Of a stretch of 64,000 nucleotides of DNA, positions 32,753 through 45,778 are shown one piece after another. Origin of the DNA: Juglans regia (taxonomy: Eukaryota > Streptophyta > Magnoliopsida > Fagales > Juglandaceae); NCBI RefSeq assembly GCF_001411555.2, contig NC_049909.1, positions 11,725,485 through 11,789,484 of the forward strand, written 5' to 3'. The position numbers and the translations under genes were made by a program. The notes below the pieces were generated by a model. The model saw only the letters and a program-made list of their open reading frames with translations, ran no database searches and had not been told where the DNA came from. The first letter of the stretch is position 1; each line of letters opens with the position of its first letter.

Positions 32753-34457
32753 ATGGCGGCGGAGCCCAAGGCAGCGACTGAGGACGCGAAGATCGATTTG
32801 TTCGAGGACGACGATGAGTTTGAAGAGTTCGAAATCAATGAAGGTAAAATGAAGAAAAATATTTGATACCTTTTTCTTTTTCCACACAAAAATACAATGA
32901 TCCTTCCGATCTAAGATTACGGTTTTTGGTAGATACATACGGATACAATCGTTTGCAAAATTATGGATGGACTGCTTGTATTGTGGACAAACACAAGTAT
33001 TGATACTTGAAATGATTTTGATTCTCCTCCCAAAGATCTAACATATTGTAGTAGTTTTTGGGTTTTCCTGGTTCTTCTTTGGTTTAGTGGATAGACTGGT
33101 TTTTGTTGATAAAATTTATGGACCCGAGAAATTGAACATGTCAGGCTCCCTGATGAATATTATAGGTCATAGGCACTTCACATGAAGGCAATTGCATCTG
33201 CCCCCCTCCCCCTTCTTCTGTCCAGCCCAGTTTTGCCCCTGATCATGAAACCCTTGACAATCTACCTAATTTGCTGTGGTGTTCATAAATATTTGTCTGC
33301 TCTCTCTCTCTCTCTCAACACACACACACAAACAAACATATACCTTCATTTTTCAAATTCACCAGATATGCAGATACTATGCGCATGTTTGGGAACCAAA
33401 AATTTAAAAAGAAACCCTCTGTTGTTTAGGAAAACAAAAAAAAGGCTGCCTTCAATCAAAACCTCTTTTACTCGTCAAAACAATTTTTCATTACTCAAGA
33501 ATAGTCTCATCAAATAATTTGCTCCTTTTTTTTTATCCTTTTTTAAAACACAAAAACCAAAACAAATTTCACAAATACCAAAAATAGCTCACAATAATTT
33601 CTCTCCAAATATCATTTCATTGGACCCACCACCTTTTCAAAAAATATATCTCAAAAGAATTTCTCATACCAAACATGCTTTTTTATCGACCCCGCTCTCA
33701 CAAAACCCCACAAAAATCTATCTCTAAAATTTTTCTCAGAGATTTCTTAAATAATCAACAAAGCTTCAATCCAAAATGTTCTAAAAGCACTTGTTTTAGG
33801 GCACGCCTCTTATAAACATTTTCCTAGAGACAGGTCTATGGATCTTACACTTGCATCGATCTTTGTGGTTCCTATTCTGTTATGAATATATTCATTCTGT
33901 ACTTTCCTTGTCATGGTATTTTTATCTTCTCCTTTTTTTTATTTTCTTATTTTTCCGGTCATTACCTGTAGATAAGAATTTATGTGATTGGTTTAGTTGC
34001 CTATAAGCAAAAAAAAAAAACAAAAAACAAAAAAGATTGTTTGCCTTCAGTTATTGACTGGTGACTACAAAATAGAAGCACAAGTTTAACCTATCAATCC
34101 ATCTTTTAACTTTATGAGTATTTTTTTTTCCCCTTTTTTTTTTTTTTTTTTTTGGGGGGGGGGGGGGGGTGGTGTTAAGGGAGGGGTAGTATAAATGAGA
34201 AAGGACTGTACAAAAGCACAGGGATATACCCCAGGTTACAATACAGCACCAACCTCTCTCAAGTACCTCTTTCTGACTCTTTTTCTTGCTTATTTTTTTA
34301 TTCCTAACTACACTAATGCATAACAGAGTGGGAGGAACAGGAGGAAGGGAAAGATGTGACGCAGCAGTGGGAAGATGATTGGGATGATGATGATGTTAAT
34401 GATGACTTCTCTCTTCAGCTGAGGAGGGAACTGGAGGACAATACTGAGAAGAACTAG
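32753..34457 (+). CDS. DSS1: 26S proteasome subunit DSS1/SEM1 homologue (2 exons, 73 aa)
   Basis: Exon 1 is 32753-32843 and exon 2 is 34327-34457. The donor is AAG|GTAAAA, the acceptor AACAG|AG, and the intron splits a Glu codon (phase 1). The 73-residue product is almost the length of Arabidopsis DSS1 (about 74). It has the two family hallmarks: acidic LFEDDDEFEEFEI in the first half and QWEDDWDDDDVNDDFS in the second, then a basic-acidic helix QLRRELED. DSS1/SEM1 is a small disordered subunit of the proteasome lid; it also binds BRCA2-type repair proteins and the TREX-2 mRNA export complex, and can bind ubiquitin. The start is the first ATG in frame with the family N-terminus MAAEPKAA. The 1.48-kb intron holds repeats. 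The gene is intact and convergent with the kinase gene. Confidence 0.95.
32844..34326 (+). other. DSS1 intron with simple repeats and MITE-like DNA
   Basis: It contains a (CT)n(CA)n microsatellite at about 33298-33330. A MITE-like stretch lies at about 33385-33690, with inverted ends GCATGTTTGGGA and TACCAAACATGC. A T20 run joined to a G16 run is at 34134-34169. No gene was seen inside. Confidence 0.6.
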
Positions 34458-36160
34458 GCTAGAATTTTAGACTCATCTCATCTTTTTCACTTGATTGTAT
34501 TCTCAAATGCTCCATATGAAATTCAATTGGACATGGAAGCAAATGGCCATTTGCAGTATATTTCTGTATGAAATCTTTTTTTTTTGCTTGATATAAATTG
34601 GGGATTTTCCTCAAGGTTCAACTTAATTTGGGCAAGCGGAAGAGCTTGTAGAAACCGTGCATAAAAATATGCCTTTCGAACAGAGCAAGTGAAATAGGCA
34701 TAATGTTAGTCTGGTGGTGCAGAGGCTTACCACAATTAAGATGGTTGTTGCGTCATTTTCTCCTAGTGCTAGGTGCCTAATTCTTATATAACCCAATGAC
34801 ATGCTTACTAATTTGATTCTTGGTTTCCTCCACATCTTTCTACATTGACAACCCTTTTTAGAGTGGAAATGGACTTTGGTAGTGGTTTATATGTTTATTG
34901 ACAAGCTCTTCTTTGCGCTAAACTCGAAAGAAAATTTTTATTCATAAGCTTTCTTACACTACACACTTTTTTTTTGTTATTTTTTTAATTTTTTTTCTCT
35001 TATCAAATGTGTGGTAAATAAATGATGAGTAGAAGAATTCAATTAATTTAAGAAAAATAAAACCAAAAAAATTTTAAAAAAATAAAAAAAAATTGTGGTG
35101 TGTAGTGTGTGGGACTTATAAATAGCAATGCTAAACTTGAAAACATCCCTAGCGATTCAGCGCCATCCACTTTTCCGATCATATGGACTCTGCTGACTGA
35201 TGATATCTCTTCCTGGGCCTCTTCCCTGTCGGCTGTCTAGCTTCTCGACATTTCGAGCATTGTAGCATGGTCTTGTTGGAGTGGTGCAACAAATCTGTGC
35301 ATCCCTACTAAATCCATATCATTGTACAAATCACTTGTATCTGGATCATCCTACCACATTCTGAAGAAAGTTTGGAATAGATTATGGATCATATCCATGG
35401 ATTCACGAGAATGTATCTTCCTCGTTATTTCAAGAGATGTTTAACGAGAATGTAATAAGAAAATTTAATTTCTTGTTGATGCTAGCCTGCGTGATGTAGA
35501 ATACATGAACTATGACTACGGTGTGATCTCTGCAAAGAAAGCAAAAAAACAAAATATATTGTGGTCAACCAAAACTGTCGAGCTTTCCACTGAACAGTTT
35601 GTATTTAGATGTTGAAGTGAGTTGAGTTGAGATGATAAAATATTATTAGAATATTATTTTTTAATATTATTATTATTTTGAAATTTAAAAAAATTGTAAT
35701 GATGAGTTGAGACCGGCAAACAAGATTGTGGTTGTGGTGATTTGAGATAAAAGTCATCTCAGGAATGACTTCGTTTTTTGGAAAGCCTTTCTAGAACCGA
35801 TTGCACGCCATCAACCAAATACTCAAGCATATAAAGTGGATCGAGATAGCTGTGAGATCTGACTTAATCATAGCAATGATAATGATCATACTATATCAGT
35901 AGTGGAAGATCTTACAAAGAGGGGGCAGAGCCAGTCCAACAATCCAAATGAAGTACACATATTTGGTATATTCAATAGGTATTTGGTAAGGAAAAAAAAA
36001 AAAAACTTTACATTATCCAGCATTGGTGACTCCGCCTATGCCCACCACCGGTCTTTTTCTCTCATCAAGATATCCCAAATTGTATTTTCTGCAGTGTAAC
36101 TACAACTGGATCTCCATCTTCGAAATAATTACCTCAACTTGTTCATGCAAACCATAGAAT
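34458..36160. other. Intergenic region between convergent DSS1 and kinase genes
   Basis: It holds the 3' ends of both genes and no further ORF with support. An AT-rich MITE-like inverted structure at about 34963-35118 has CTTACACTACACAC and GTGTGTAGTGTGTGG. A Tourist-like MITE relative lies at about 35597-35722. No tRNA or other RNA gene was recognised. Confidence 0.5.
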
Positions 36161-39100
36161 TTAAGGCCCTCGATACTTGCGGAAGCAAATACAACCTTGA
36201 GGCTGATCAAGTGGAATCATACCTCCACCTTTTGATGTGTCTATAGCCTCTAACATGGAAACTACCTCTGCCATCTCTGGCCGCTTATCGGGGTTAGCAT
36301 CCCAACATCGCTTCATTACATTCGCCAGGGAACTTGGGCAACATCTTGGAATATCTGGTCTCAGATTCTAGGTTTTCATCGTGAAAGCATCATGAAGAGG
36401 ATCAAATCATAATGAATACAACTTTATCAAACAAATCTCCAGCAGAAAGACTCGAGACTTATAGGATACGGTGATTGGGACAGAAGCAGATAAGTTACCT
36501 GTCGAACCACAGCTGAAGTCACTTCAGCGAAACTAAGGTCAGGATATGGCATGTCACAGCAATATACCTCCCACAAACAGATGCCAAAACTGTACACATC
36601 ACATTTCCTGTTATATGGATTGCCATTGAGAACCTGAAAACCACCAATTTGACCAAGTTACTGAAAAATAAGTCATTAAATGATCGTCCCTCCATTTGTT
36701 CTTGCTAGCTAGCTCTAAGTTACCTAGAATGTGAAACCTAGTATTGTTTCTTGTAAAGTTTTCCTTCAAAAAATGAAATGAATACTGATCTAAGGTGAAG
36801 ATTTTCTTTCAACTTTGTAAGAAAAACTTTCAATCCCTGAAATTAGCATATTGGAAGAGAACCACTCCACGTTTTAGAATGAAGTTGAACAATCCCAGAC
36901 TGTGGTTCACTAGGGTACTAGTGAATTAAGGTAATTCTGAGCAAGCTCTAAGCTGAAACATTAGGACCAGGAGATCAATACCCCCCATTGTGCTAACAGG
37001 ATAACTCTTTTTTTTATTATTAGTAATCAAGAATATATTAATAAAGATAGGCAAAGCCCGAGTACACAAGATAGCACACAAGAAATAAGCCCGAGTAAGG
37101 GAAACTAAAAAGTCATGAAAATTCAGGCCATTAAAATGTAAAGCAATGGCCCATAGAAATAAAGTGCTGAAAAATAGGGATCGAAGTTCCTCTTGAGACC
37201 GCTCCTTGTTTTTGAAAGTCCGATCATTGCACTCTTGCCATATACACCACATAATACAGATCGAGATCATTTTCTACACCGCCTTGATTTGTTGAACTCC
37301 ACTTGGAAGTGTCCAGCTAGCCAAGAGATCTACCACAGAAGCAGGCATAACAAAAGATAGTTCAATCCGGCTAAAGACTTCCACCCACAAGGCTCTAGAT
37401 GTCTCACAATGTAACAAGAGGTGTTCTACTGTCTCGCCAGATCTCTTACACATACAACACCAGTCAAGAGTAACTATCCGGCACTTCCTTAGATTGTCGA
37501 TCGTCAGGATCCTCCCCAACGCAGCTGTCCAAGTAAAGAAGACCGCTTTAGGCAGCGCCTTATTTCTCCAAATTCTCCTCCATGGGAAGGGAATGTTTGC
37601 GGCTTGGGAAAGAGACTTACAAAAGGATCGAACTGAGAAAATTCCCTTACCCGCTAGAGTCCACCACATCCTATCACCTTGCAGTCTATTGGGCTTCACA
37701 GAATATAGAAGGCTGAAAAAAGTCTCAAAGGTGTCCACTTCCAATCTTGCGCTGCTCTACTAAACGTGACATTCCATTGCACTTGGTCTCCTGATAGTCT
37801 CATAAGGTCCTCTATTGAGGCATCCTGGTTACGTGCCACTCGGAAAATAGCTAGAAATGCATCCTTTAGAGCCTCATTCCCATACCATATGTCTCTCCAA
37901 AACTTAATGCGAGAACCCCTCCCTAACACCAATATAAAATGGCTACTAAAAGCCCCCCACCCCTTCCTAATGTGTTTCCAAACCGCCACACCGCTGACCC
38001 CAGATATCTCTTCAGTGCACCAGCCCCCCACATGCTTCCATATTTACAATCCATTGCCAGTTTCCAAAGGGCTTCGGGCTCCTTGTTATACCTCCATAGC
38101 CACTTTCCAAGTAAGGTCTGATTGAATGTTCTCAGATTTTTTATACCCAGACCACCTAACGAGATTGGTCTACACACTTTATCCCAGCTGACTAGGTGAA
38201 ATTTGAATTCATCCCCTATCCCACCCCATATGAAATCACGATACAGTTTATCAATCCGAGTTGCTACCCTGGCAGGCAATTAGAACGAAGATAAGAAGTA
38301 TGTCGGTAAGTTAGAGAGGGTACTCTTAATAAGAGTCAAACGGCCACCTTTCGACAAATACAGTCTCTTCCACCCTACCAATTTCCTTCCTATCTTCTCT
38401 ATGACTGAATCCCATATGGATGAGGCCCTTGCAGCAGCCCCCAATGGCAATCCCAAGTAGGTAATGGGGAGAGAAGCTACCTTGCACCCAAGAATACTAG
38501 CTAGTTGCCTAGTGTTGCTCACATTCCCAATTGGCACTAACTCTGACTTGTCAAAATTAACTTTCAGACCTGGCGTAGCTTCAAAGCATAATAACTCTTA
38601 TTCTTAAAGGAATAATGATAGACCTACAAATGTTTTACAACTAACCAATGTGATTGTACCGCCTCATAAAAAATGTTAGTTTTCTTAATTTGAATCTTTC
38701 AATTTTGTATAATTGCCCTCAGAGTAGTAAAAGAGTTGTATATTGTATCATTACTCTCTGTTAAGACAATGTGAAGTAAAAGGTGCCATCCTTTATATGA
38801 GATGATTGATGGGGGCACCATTATCTCTGCACTAACAGAGACATCCACTTCATGTGCCCAAAAGTTATGGATATTTATGATACACACCTAAAACCAGATG
38901 TCTATTTTTTCCCTAAGCATAAATAGACAAGAAAAATCCAGAGAAATCAACAATAACTTTTTTCTGGTGCCATATAACCAGAGAAATTCATCGAGTAAAT
39001 CAATAGACCATACCTCGGGTGCCATATAACCAAGTGTTCCTGTCTCCCCAGTCATGTCATTAGGATTTGAAGCCTCAACACGAGCAACCCCAAAATCAGC

Positions 39101-42100
39101 AATTTTTACCGTACGTGTCTTGTCCAATAGCATATTCTCTGTCTTTACATCTCTGTGAACAATCTTCTCCGAGTGAAGGTAACTCAACCTACAAGATATA
39201 TAATATCCTAAGTTCCCAACTACTTGGATAGAAAAAAGTCCAATTCATGTGTCAACTTTAAATTGTAAACCACAATATTTAGAAGAACAAAAGAATCACA
39301 AGCACTAGGCCAGTGTGGGTACCCCCTAGCAAGATCTAGTGCAATCTGGATGACGACCTTAAAAGCTAGCTTCCTTCTCCTGTTTTTTATAAGGTATGAC
39401 TTCAGAGCACCCCCAGGCAGATATTCCACAACAACACAACAGATATTACTTGGCATGCTAATTTGACCATTATCCGTTTGTATTTGGAGTTCTGATGAGC
39501 CCATGGTTGCCCCTATAAACTGGACATTGAGAAGACGATAATATCAAGTAAGAGAAAGTATAATGAAGGATAAAAACGATATTAATAGGCATGTATTATT
39601 TTCTGCATAAAATCAAGCCAGAGGAAAAACACAATCAACCTAAAATGGATGTACTGCAGCAGTCAAAAGTGCTGAACATTCCAATGCATCAATTCTTTTA
39701 CTCAGTCACTGAATTCCAATGAAGTCAGTGCAAAAGTCCTTGTATGGCCACAATGACATTGGAGACAAGGCATAGCCCAAAATATCAAAGAAAAATAAAC
39801 GTCAAAAAGGAAAAATGAAAATATTGTTTGAGGGTTCCCTATGCAAAAACATCAGCAGCCCCCAACTCTGCCTTTTCTTTCTCCTCCAAGAAGCGAGGCT
39901 TCCGTCAATGGTCAAAACTTCAAGATTTGTGATTTTAGTAAAATGCTCTAAATATCATAGAAAGGAACCACAAAGGGAACTCTGGATCACGATAACTATA
40001 TAAATAAGGCATTGAAACTCCTAAAACGAAATACATCAACATCCAAGTTACATAAAGAGAATAACAACAGAAATTTTGAACTATAATATTTTTTTATATA
40101 GGTAACATTTTCAACTATAATTGAAACTCATCTTTCTTCCTTTTACAATTGTTTTTGCAATCATAGTGGACAATTCCCAAGGGATCATTTCGCCGTTGGT
40201 GTTGGCTTCAGCTGCTGACTCCATCATACCCAATCTAGGGATTGACAACAGCATGCCTTTCCATATCTGTCACTTCTATGGAGATCAGTTCAAGGAACAG
40301 AATTAGGTAGCTCAAGCACTTCTTAACCACTTCTTTGAGGAATTTTTGTGAAATAGAGCAGCAGCATAAATTTTAGCTTGAGTTTCACACATAATTTGAA
40401 CTGGGCAGCAATGCTTGAGCTTATTTGATTCAACTAAACTAATTCAAGTTTGTCTAATTTACTTGCTAGGGAATTTGGCTATCCAAAACTCTGTACTCTA
40501 TAGCTCCATGTCACCTAAAGCCTCAGCCACGTTAATTTGGTCATATCAAGAGAGAGACTCCTTGCTGTAACGTGGTATTTATATGTCCAAACAACTTGGC
40601 TGACTAGTTTCATGTGTCATTCAACAATTTTTTTCCCTTTTTTTTTTTATTTGCATGATGTATAGCTATGATGCATACCAAATTCCAAGTAATATTAACT
40701 TCTTTTAAAATTTTATTTATCACGCATCCAGTAGTTTAATTTGTTCCAACTGAGTGTACAATAATACAAAAGCACCAGCCTACTTGAGATGTCACCACAA
40801 GGAAAACAAAACTTTTGCATACAAAAAGACTTTCAATCCACAAGAAGAACCACACTTGAGCAAGTGCCGCAGATTGAAATGAATGAATCCAATCTTTGTG
40901 GGAGAAGCTCCAATCTTCTACCTTCTCTTAGGTTTTCACTTACTTTCGAAGCCATTAAAGGTTAAATCTAGAGCCCTTGGTGCATCAACTCACCATGCAC
41001 ACCCCAACATTAGAAGCATCACACCTCCTTCACCCGTCATTAACCGTTGGCTGTCTAACACACGTGGCTGCCACACGCTACCCGGCTGCCTCGGGTTTCA
41101 GCCTGCTTGTGACGCCAATCACTTCTAGCTGGCCATTGGTTGGATTACCAGCCATGTTATGTTTTTATATATTTTTTTCTTGTCTTTTTTTAGGGACTGT
41201 CAACCTTAGATCTACACTTAACCACCACCTACTACCCACACACGCCCTTACCGGGGGTCTTCCAGCATGTGGCTTCACCTCCCCACTGAACAACCCCGCA
41301 TTTTGACCGGCACATGGGCCACTCGTGCAGCCACCAACATGCATGGCTCCCAAGCACTGCTGTATTCCATTGCAGTAAAAATTGTTGTCCTTTTTTGCCA
41401 GCTTATGCTTCTTTTACTGGGAGTCGAAGATAACTCTGTATGCCCCCTTATCCAAGGACCCAGGAGAGGAGATTCTCAATGACCACCCCAAATACAGACA
41501 ATCCCAATGCACATCTTAGTGCTAATGGATTCTCATCCAGTCGAAGAAACTGCCTTCATAGCACCCTATTCTAGACCATGACTTGACAAATCATGGGACC
41601 AGAATCGTAAGGTTCCATTTCCCTTTTTTTTTTTATCGCACTGTAATGTTTGTGTTGGGGTGTTTGTAGGCCCCCACCCCCTCCTATTGTACCTTTAAAT
41701 CTTATTTTTCTAGTCTTCCCATTAAAAATTATAATAGCTCTGGAACCGCAACGTATGAACCTTGTATCCTGAAAAGTTGCGTGTTTTTTTACAAGTAAAT
41801 TAAATACTTACTTAAATCTAGAATAGAAAAGCCAAAGAAGGAAAACAAAAAGAATATAAAAAGAATGAAGATTAATCCTTCAGTGAACTAACAGAAAGAA
41901 AAATGAAGAAGCTCAAAGCAACAACAGATTCCCAATCGACATTTTTATAAAAGGTAACCTTAAATTAAGATTTTTATAAAAAGCTAAGATTTAAATGAAA
42001 GGTTCCATTTTCTTCACCACATGTGTTAGATATATGAGTTGTCCACCTAATAATAAGTGATATACAAATATATGCAATCCAAATTTGTTGGGCATTGATG

Positions 42101-43483
42101 GATATGTTTAAAAGAAGAAAGAAAGTTGCAGAACTGAAAGGTAACCTTAGTGACATTGGGATGATCTAGCTTATGCCACACAGCAACTTCTTGCGCAAAA
42201 GCTGCCCTTAATGAAGCAATCTCAGCGTCAGTTCTATGACCCTCCTCACCCCAGTCGAGCAATTTAACTGATGATCAAGAAAAAACCCAGAAAAACAATG
42301 TTAACAATTCTTCGTTTTTGTTGAGTTTTGCTGGGTACCACTGCAAATGGCTTGTAAACAAATGCAACACACTCAGCCTGAAAAGTGGCTAACACGATAT
42401 TAGAAAGAAACCTAATAGATCTTAGCTATATATATTGTGATGATGGCGAGGATGAAAAACCAAATCCTAATATTTAGATTCCACACTATCTTTATTGCTA
42501 GTTTTCTTAGCTGAAACCTTAACCCACAATTGTGATCACATGGAAGTTCAGTAATGCAACAACATCAACCAAGTAACTGCTATCATCAGCAAATTCACCC
42601 CGACACCGTGTCTGTCACAGATTCCACAAGAGTACAGTTACAGTGGCCAGTCGCCGATCCATTCATAATACTCCATTGAGTTCTCTTATAATAATTAAAA
42701 ATAGTTCTTGAAAAAGATATAAAGTCGAGAAAACACCAAAGAGATTGAATCACCTTGCCTTAGCCAGAGTGGTCCCACTGATCCGTTATAGGACCGACCA
42801 ATTTAAAGTATAATTTCAAAGTCAACCAAATCGATCAAAGACAAGAACATGCATGTATAACTGGCCATCTGGTAAATCTAACAACTAAGAAAATATGAGA
42901 CATAATCCGGAAGGAAATCCAAAAAAAAAATATATATATTACCACAAGCAACCACTTTGCATAAAGCATAGTATACTCGGGAAAGAAATGACTCTAGTCA
43001 AAATCATAAGTAGGAAAATGGGTCCTTAGGGAAACAAAAAAGGGAATTTCAAGTATGGAGCGTTCAAGCCAAAACCCACTAACAAAATTAAAAACGTTCT
43101 TTCGATCAAAATCTGAAAATTTTGGCAAAGAAAAGAATCAGTCAAAGCAAAAATTAAAAGTGGTGGGTGAGGAAGAGAGACGGACCAGCGACATCCTGGC
43201 CGTCGTAGATTCCACGGTGAACGGTGCCGAAGGTGCCACGGGCAATGACAGCCTTGATGACGAGCTTGGCGGGGTCGATCTCCCACTCCAGCCTCTCCTT
43301 CTTCATAGTTCCGGCGGTGGACATGCTGTTAATAGCAACGCTGTTACTAGAACTACGGTTGAAAGTCTCATATTCCTCCCTTTTCTTATTCTTATCCAAG
43401 GTCCACGCCCTGTCGAGGTGCTCATCCAAGCTCTTCAGATCAATCTGATCCGCCCTCACAAACCCATCACTATTCTTCTCCAT
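36161..43483 (-). CDS. Raf-like MAPKKK-type serine/threonine(-tyrosine) protein kinase, ATMRK1-like (6 exons, 377 aa)
   Basis: Exons (minus): 43483-43186, 42267-42146, 39519-39323, 39188-39014, 36633-36499, 36367-36161. All junctions are GT-AG and the frame stays open. The N-terminal 70 residues carry VRADQIDLKSLDEHL, a signature of this plant group. Kinase motifs: Gly-rich loop ARGTFGTV (81-88), Lys101 in VKLLDW, Glu126 of helix C, HRDVKTEN with Asp219, DFG with Asp237, GTLGYMAPE ending at 264, and CDVYSFGICLWE in exon 5. The C-terminus ends FRKYRGP as in Arabidopsis relatives. All catalytic residues are present, so it should be active. It probably acts in cytosolic signalling; the partner is unknown. 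The true ATG is at 43481-43483; an upstream in-frame GTG is not a likely start. A LINE sits in intron 4. It is close to Arabidopsis ATMRK1 and its paralogues, from memory. Confidence 0.95.
36634..39013 (-). other. Kinase intron 4, enlarged by a LINE
   Basis: Donor GAG|GTATGG at 39013 and acceptor TTTTCAG at 36634. Of 2380 bp, 1581 bp is LINE-C. The remainder is ordinary AT-rich intron sequence. Confidence 0.85.
37001..38599 (-). mobile_element. LINE-C: 5'-truncated L1-type insertion in the kinase intron, with 9-bp TSD (element 37010-38590)
   Basis: ATAACTCTT occurs at 37001-37009 and 38591-38599, an exact target duplication. On the minus strand the element ends with an A-rich tail (AATAATAAAAAAAA) against the left duplication, as expected for target-primed reverse transcription. 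Coding remnants in order: RT thumb (38537-38280, YLGLPLG, GGRLTLIKSTLSNLPTYFLS), connection (38279-37923, WDKVCRPISLGGLGIKNL), zf-RVT (37744-37274, WRNKALPKAVFFTW, CCMC, HLLLHC), and a tail with CIMWCIWQECNDRTF (37270 downwards). Stops and shifts break the frame. The tail lacks RNase H, unlike LINE-B, so it is a different L1 lineage. Confidence 0.92.
39520..42145 (-). other. Kinase intron 2 (2.6 kb)
   Basis: Donor AAG|GTTACC at 42145 and acceptor TGTCCAG at 39520. It is mostly AT-rich, with a GC-richer block at about 40970-41480 whose chance ORFs lack domains and which may be an unclassified repeat. No gene was recognised inside. Confidence 0.8.
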
Positions 43484-44385
43484 ATTTCTCACTTTTCTTC
43501 CTCCCTCTCCGTCGGCCTGCGTCAGATCAGAGAACAGTGGAACAGACCTGCTATGCTAAATATGCTCGAAAGCTTGGATCAAACCAAGAAATTGTTGCTT
43601 GTTGTGGTCCGTATCTCTCTGGGTTTCCACTAAAGATGGGTAATTTTCGCTGGGGATTGGAGTTTCTTCGTCAATCATCATCCATGTGGGGCACATGGAA
43701 CCGCCTGAGCGTAACGTGTGCTTCTGACCCACTCTGGTCTCCTCCCTCTGCTCCTCTTCTTCTTTGCTGTTTAATCACTTTTTTTTTTTTTCATTTTTTA
43801 TTTTATTGATACTATTATTTTTCAAAAAATATTATAACCATAAAAAAAAATTACATATTATAAAATTATTTTTATAATAAAATAAATCTAACAAATTAAA
43901 TAAAATTACATCAATGTATTAAATTCTTTTATATAATTCTTTTATAAATATAACAATACTCTTATTTTCCTCCTGATTTTGAAAATCTACTTCGATTATC
44001 ATAGTTAAACCACAATTAAAAGATTATCGGGTTTATCTTTTACAACACATTTTAAAATATTGTATACAAGATAAAGATGAAGAATAACAAATTATTTTTG
44101 CTTATCCACATATTCTTAACAAAATTAAAATAATTTATACAACTCATTAATGTATTTGCTTCCCTAATAATTTTTTTTGCTTACTCATCTTGTTCAATTG
44201 TTTTATCTAGTTATTATTAGGGATTATTACATGCTATGATTGTATGTAATATTTTACGTGTGATTGGTGTTAACAACAAGTTAACAACCATCTCAAATCA
44301 GTCCACCCCTTGACCACATCAAAATTATCGTTGCGGTGATACCTTCGTAGCATCGGGATTGGCATAATCTAATATTTGAAGATGA
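43484..44385. other. Kinase 5' leader and promoter region
   Basis: On the minus strand, purine-rich GAGAGGGAGGAAGAAAAG precedes the ATG. About 43530-43770 is moderately GC-rich and probably transcribed leader or core promoter. Beyond 43790 the DNA is AT-rich. No firm TATA box could be fixed. Confidence 0.35.
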
Positions 44386-44575
44386 GAAGTACAATAGTTA
44401 TAAAAAAAATTTATAAATTGATATGATTTTATATGATATATTAAATTTATTTATAATAAAAATAATTTTACAATTTAACTTATCATATTAATTATTATTA
44501 GTTTATAAATTTAATTTTTTAAAATATTTTTGTAACTAAAATATTTCTACTATGTATATTCAATTTAGTTAATTT
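44386..44575. repeat. Foldback MITE related to the one at 16408
   Basis: The left arm (TAGTTATAAAAA, ATTTATAAATTGATATGA) is approximately inverted in the right arm (TTAGTTTATAAATTTAA, TTTTTGTAACTAA). AT-rich, non-coding. Confidence 0.5.
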
Positions 44576-44739
44576 TATTTTTCCATAAAGGACAAAAGTA
44601 AAATAAATAAAGATGGATGTCATTAATTTAACTAAGTTATTAATTATTGCAAACCAAAAAGGTTAATGTTCTCAGAATTATTTAGCATTAATTAATCACA
44701 ATGGTCGTCGGTCATTGAAGTTTTGATTCTCTTTGATGC

Positions 44740-44952
44740 TTAATACTCTCAATCTACTTCATCCCATCTTATCTCATTATTATAATTTTAAATTTTTTTT
44801 ATATAAAATATAATAAACAATTTAACAATTTTTTCAAATTTTAAAATAATAATAATATTAAAAAATAATGTTTTAAAATATTTTATTCAATTTTTAACTT
44901 TAATTTAAAATCATTTCATTTCATCTTATCTCATCTCATTATCTAAATCTTA
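44740..44952. repeat. Tourist-like MITE relative
   Basis: It shares ATAAAATATAATAAACAA, TTTTAAAATAATAATAATAT and TCATCTTATCTCATCTCATT with the 16842 family. The ends are eroded. Confidence 0.65.
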
Positions 44953-45452
44953 AGAGATGAACCGATTTCAAGAAAAAAAAATTAAGAGATAAACCAACCG
45001 TTTTGTGTTTTCTAACTTATCTCAATTGTTTTTTTTTTTTTTTTTCATTCTTTCTTTTTCAGCCTTTTCTTATCAATATAATAAAAACAAGAAAAATAAT
45101 AATAGCAGTTTGGTAGCAATATCAATTTAAAGGGAATTCAATTAATAAAATACAAACTGTAATATTGAGTCCCTTTTTTATCAGAAATTATCAGCCAATG
45201 ATAAATACCACCATCCTCTAAAGGTTGAAATGAATTAAACAAATATAAGTGAGTGAAATAATAGATTGAATGAATTTTGTATCTTAAGCACTTGCACATT
45301 AATAATTTTTAAATTTTTTTTAATAATTTAATAGTGCAATGTATCAATTTTTACTAGATATAAAATGTAAAACAAATAGTAATGTGCACATCCTTTCAAG
45401 ATTCAACCTCCAATCTTGAGAGAGAGAGAAAAAAGATTCATTACAACTTTTT

Positions 45453-45651
45453 GGATGGTTTCGTTTAATAAGTAAACTCATCTCAACTTATTATTATAAT
45501 TTTTTTAAATCTCAACATAAAATATAATAAATAATTCAACTTTTTCAAATTTTAAAATAATAATAATATTAAAAAATAATATTCTAACAATATTTTATTA
45601 TCTTAACTCAACTCAACTTAACTTAACTTAGTTCAACATCTAAACGCAGCC
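45453..45651. repeat. Tourist-like MITE relative
   Basis: The left end GGATGGTTTCGTTTAAT and right end CATCTAAACGCAGCC resemble the family termini, and the AT-rich core AAAATAATAATAATATTAAA is shared. Confidence 0.65.
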
Positions 45652-45778
45652 TCACCTTCAATATTGTGTTACACGCTTACTTTTATTAATTTGTCAATTC
45701 TTTTTAGCATTCAATATTGTGCTATTCATTTCATTTTCATTTTTATTTTTTTGTCCTCTCTTTCAAAATCTAGTCTAA

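Noticed and set aside
32678..32866. Extended N-terminus for DSS1 beginning at 32678 and reading into the intron
   Set aside because: The family protein begins MAAEPKAA at 32753; a likely leader intron lies upstream and the 3' end reads past a GT donor.
34690..34750. tRNA-like or SINE promoter text (GGTGGTGCAGAGGCTTACC)
   Set aside because: No cloverleaf or B-box at the expected distance could be drawn.
40883..41482. ORFs inside kinase intron 2
   Set aside because: No recognisable domain, both strands open, and within an intron; possibly an unclassified repeat.
43484..43492. Upstream in-frame GTG as kinase start
   Set aside because: The codon is GTG; the ATG at 43481-43483 fits the family N-terminus.
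43055..43633. 192-aa plus-strand ORF over the kinase first exon
   Set aside because: It is antisense to a coding exon with clear kinase homology; an overlap shadow.
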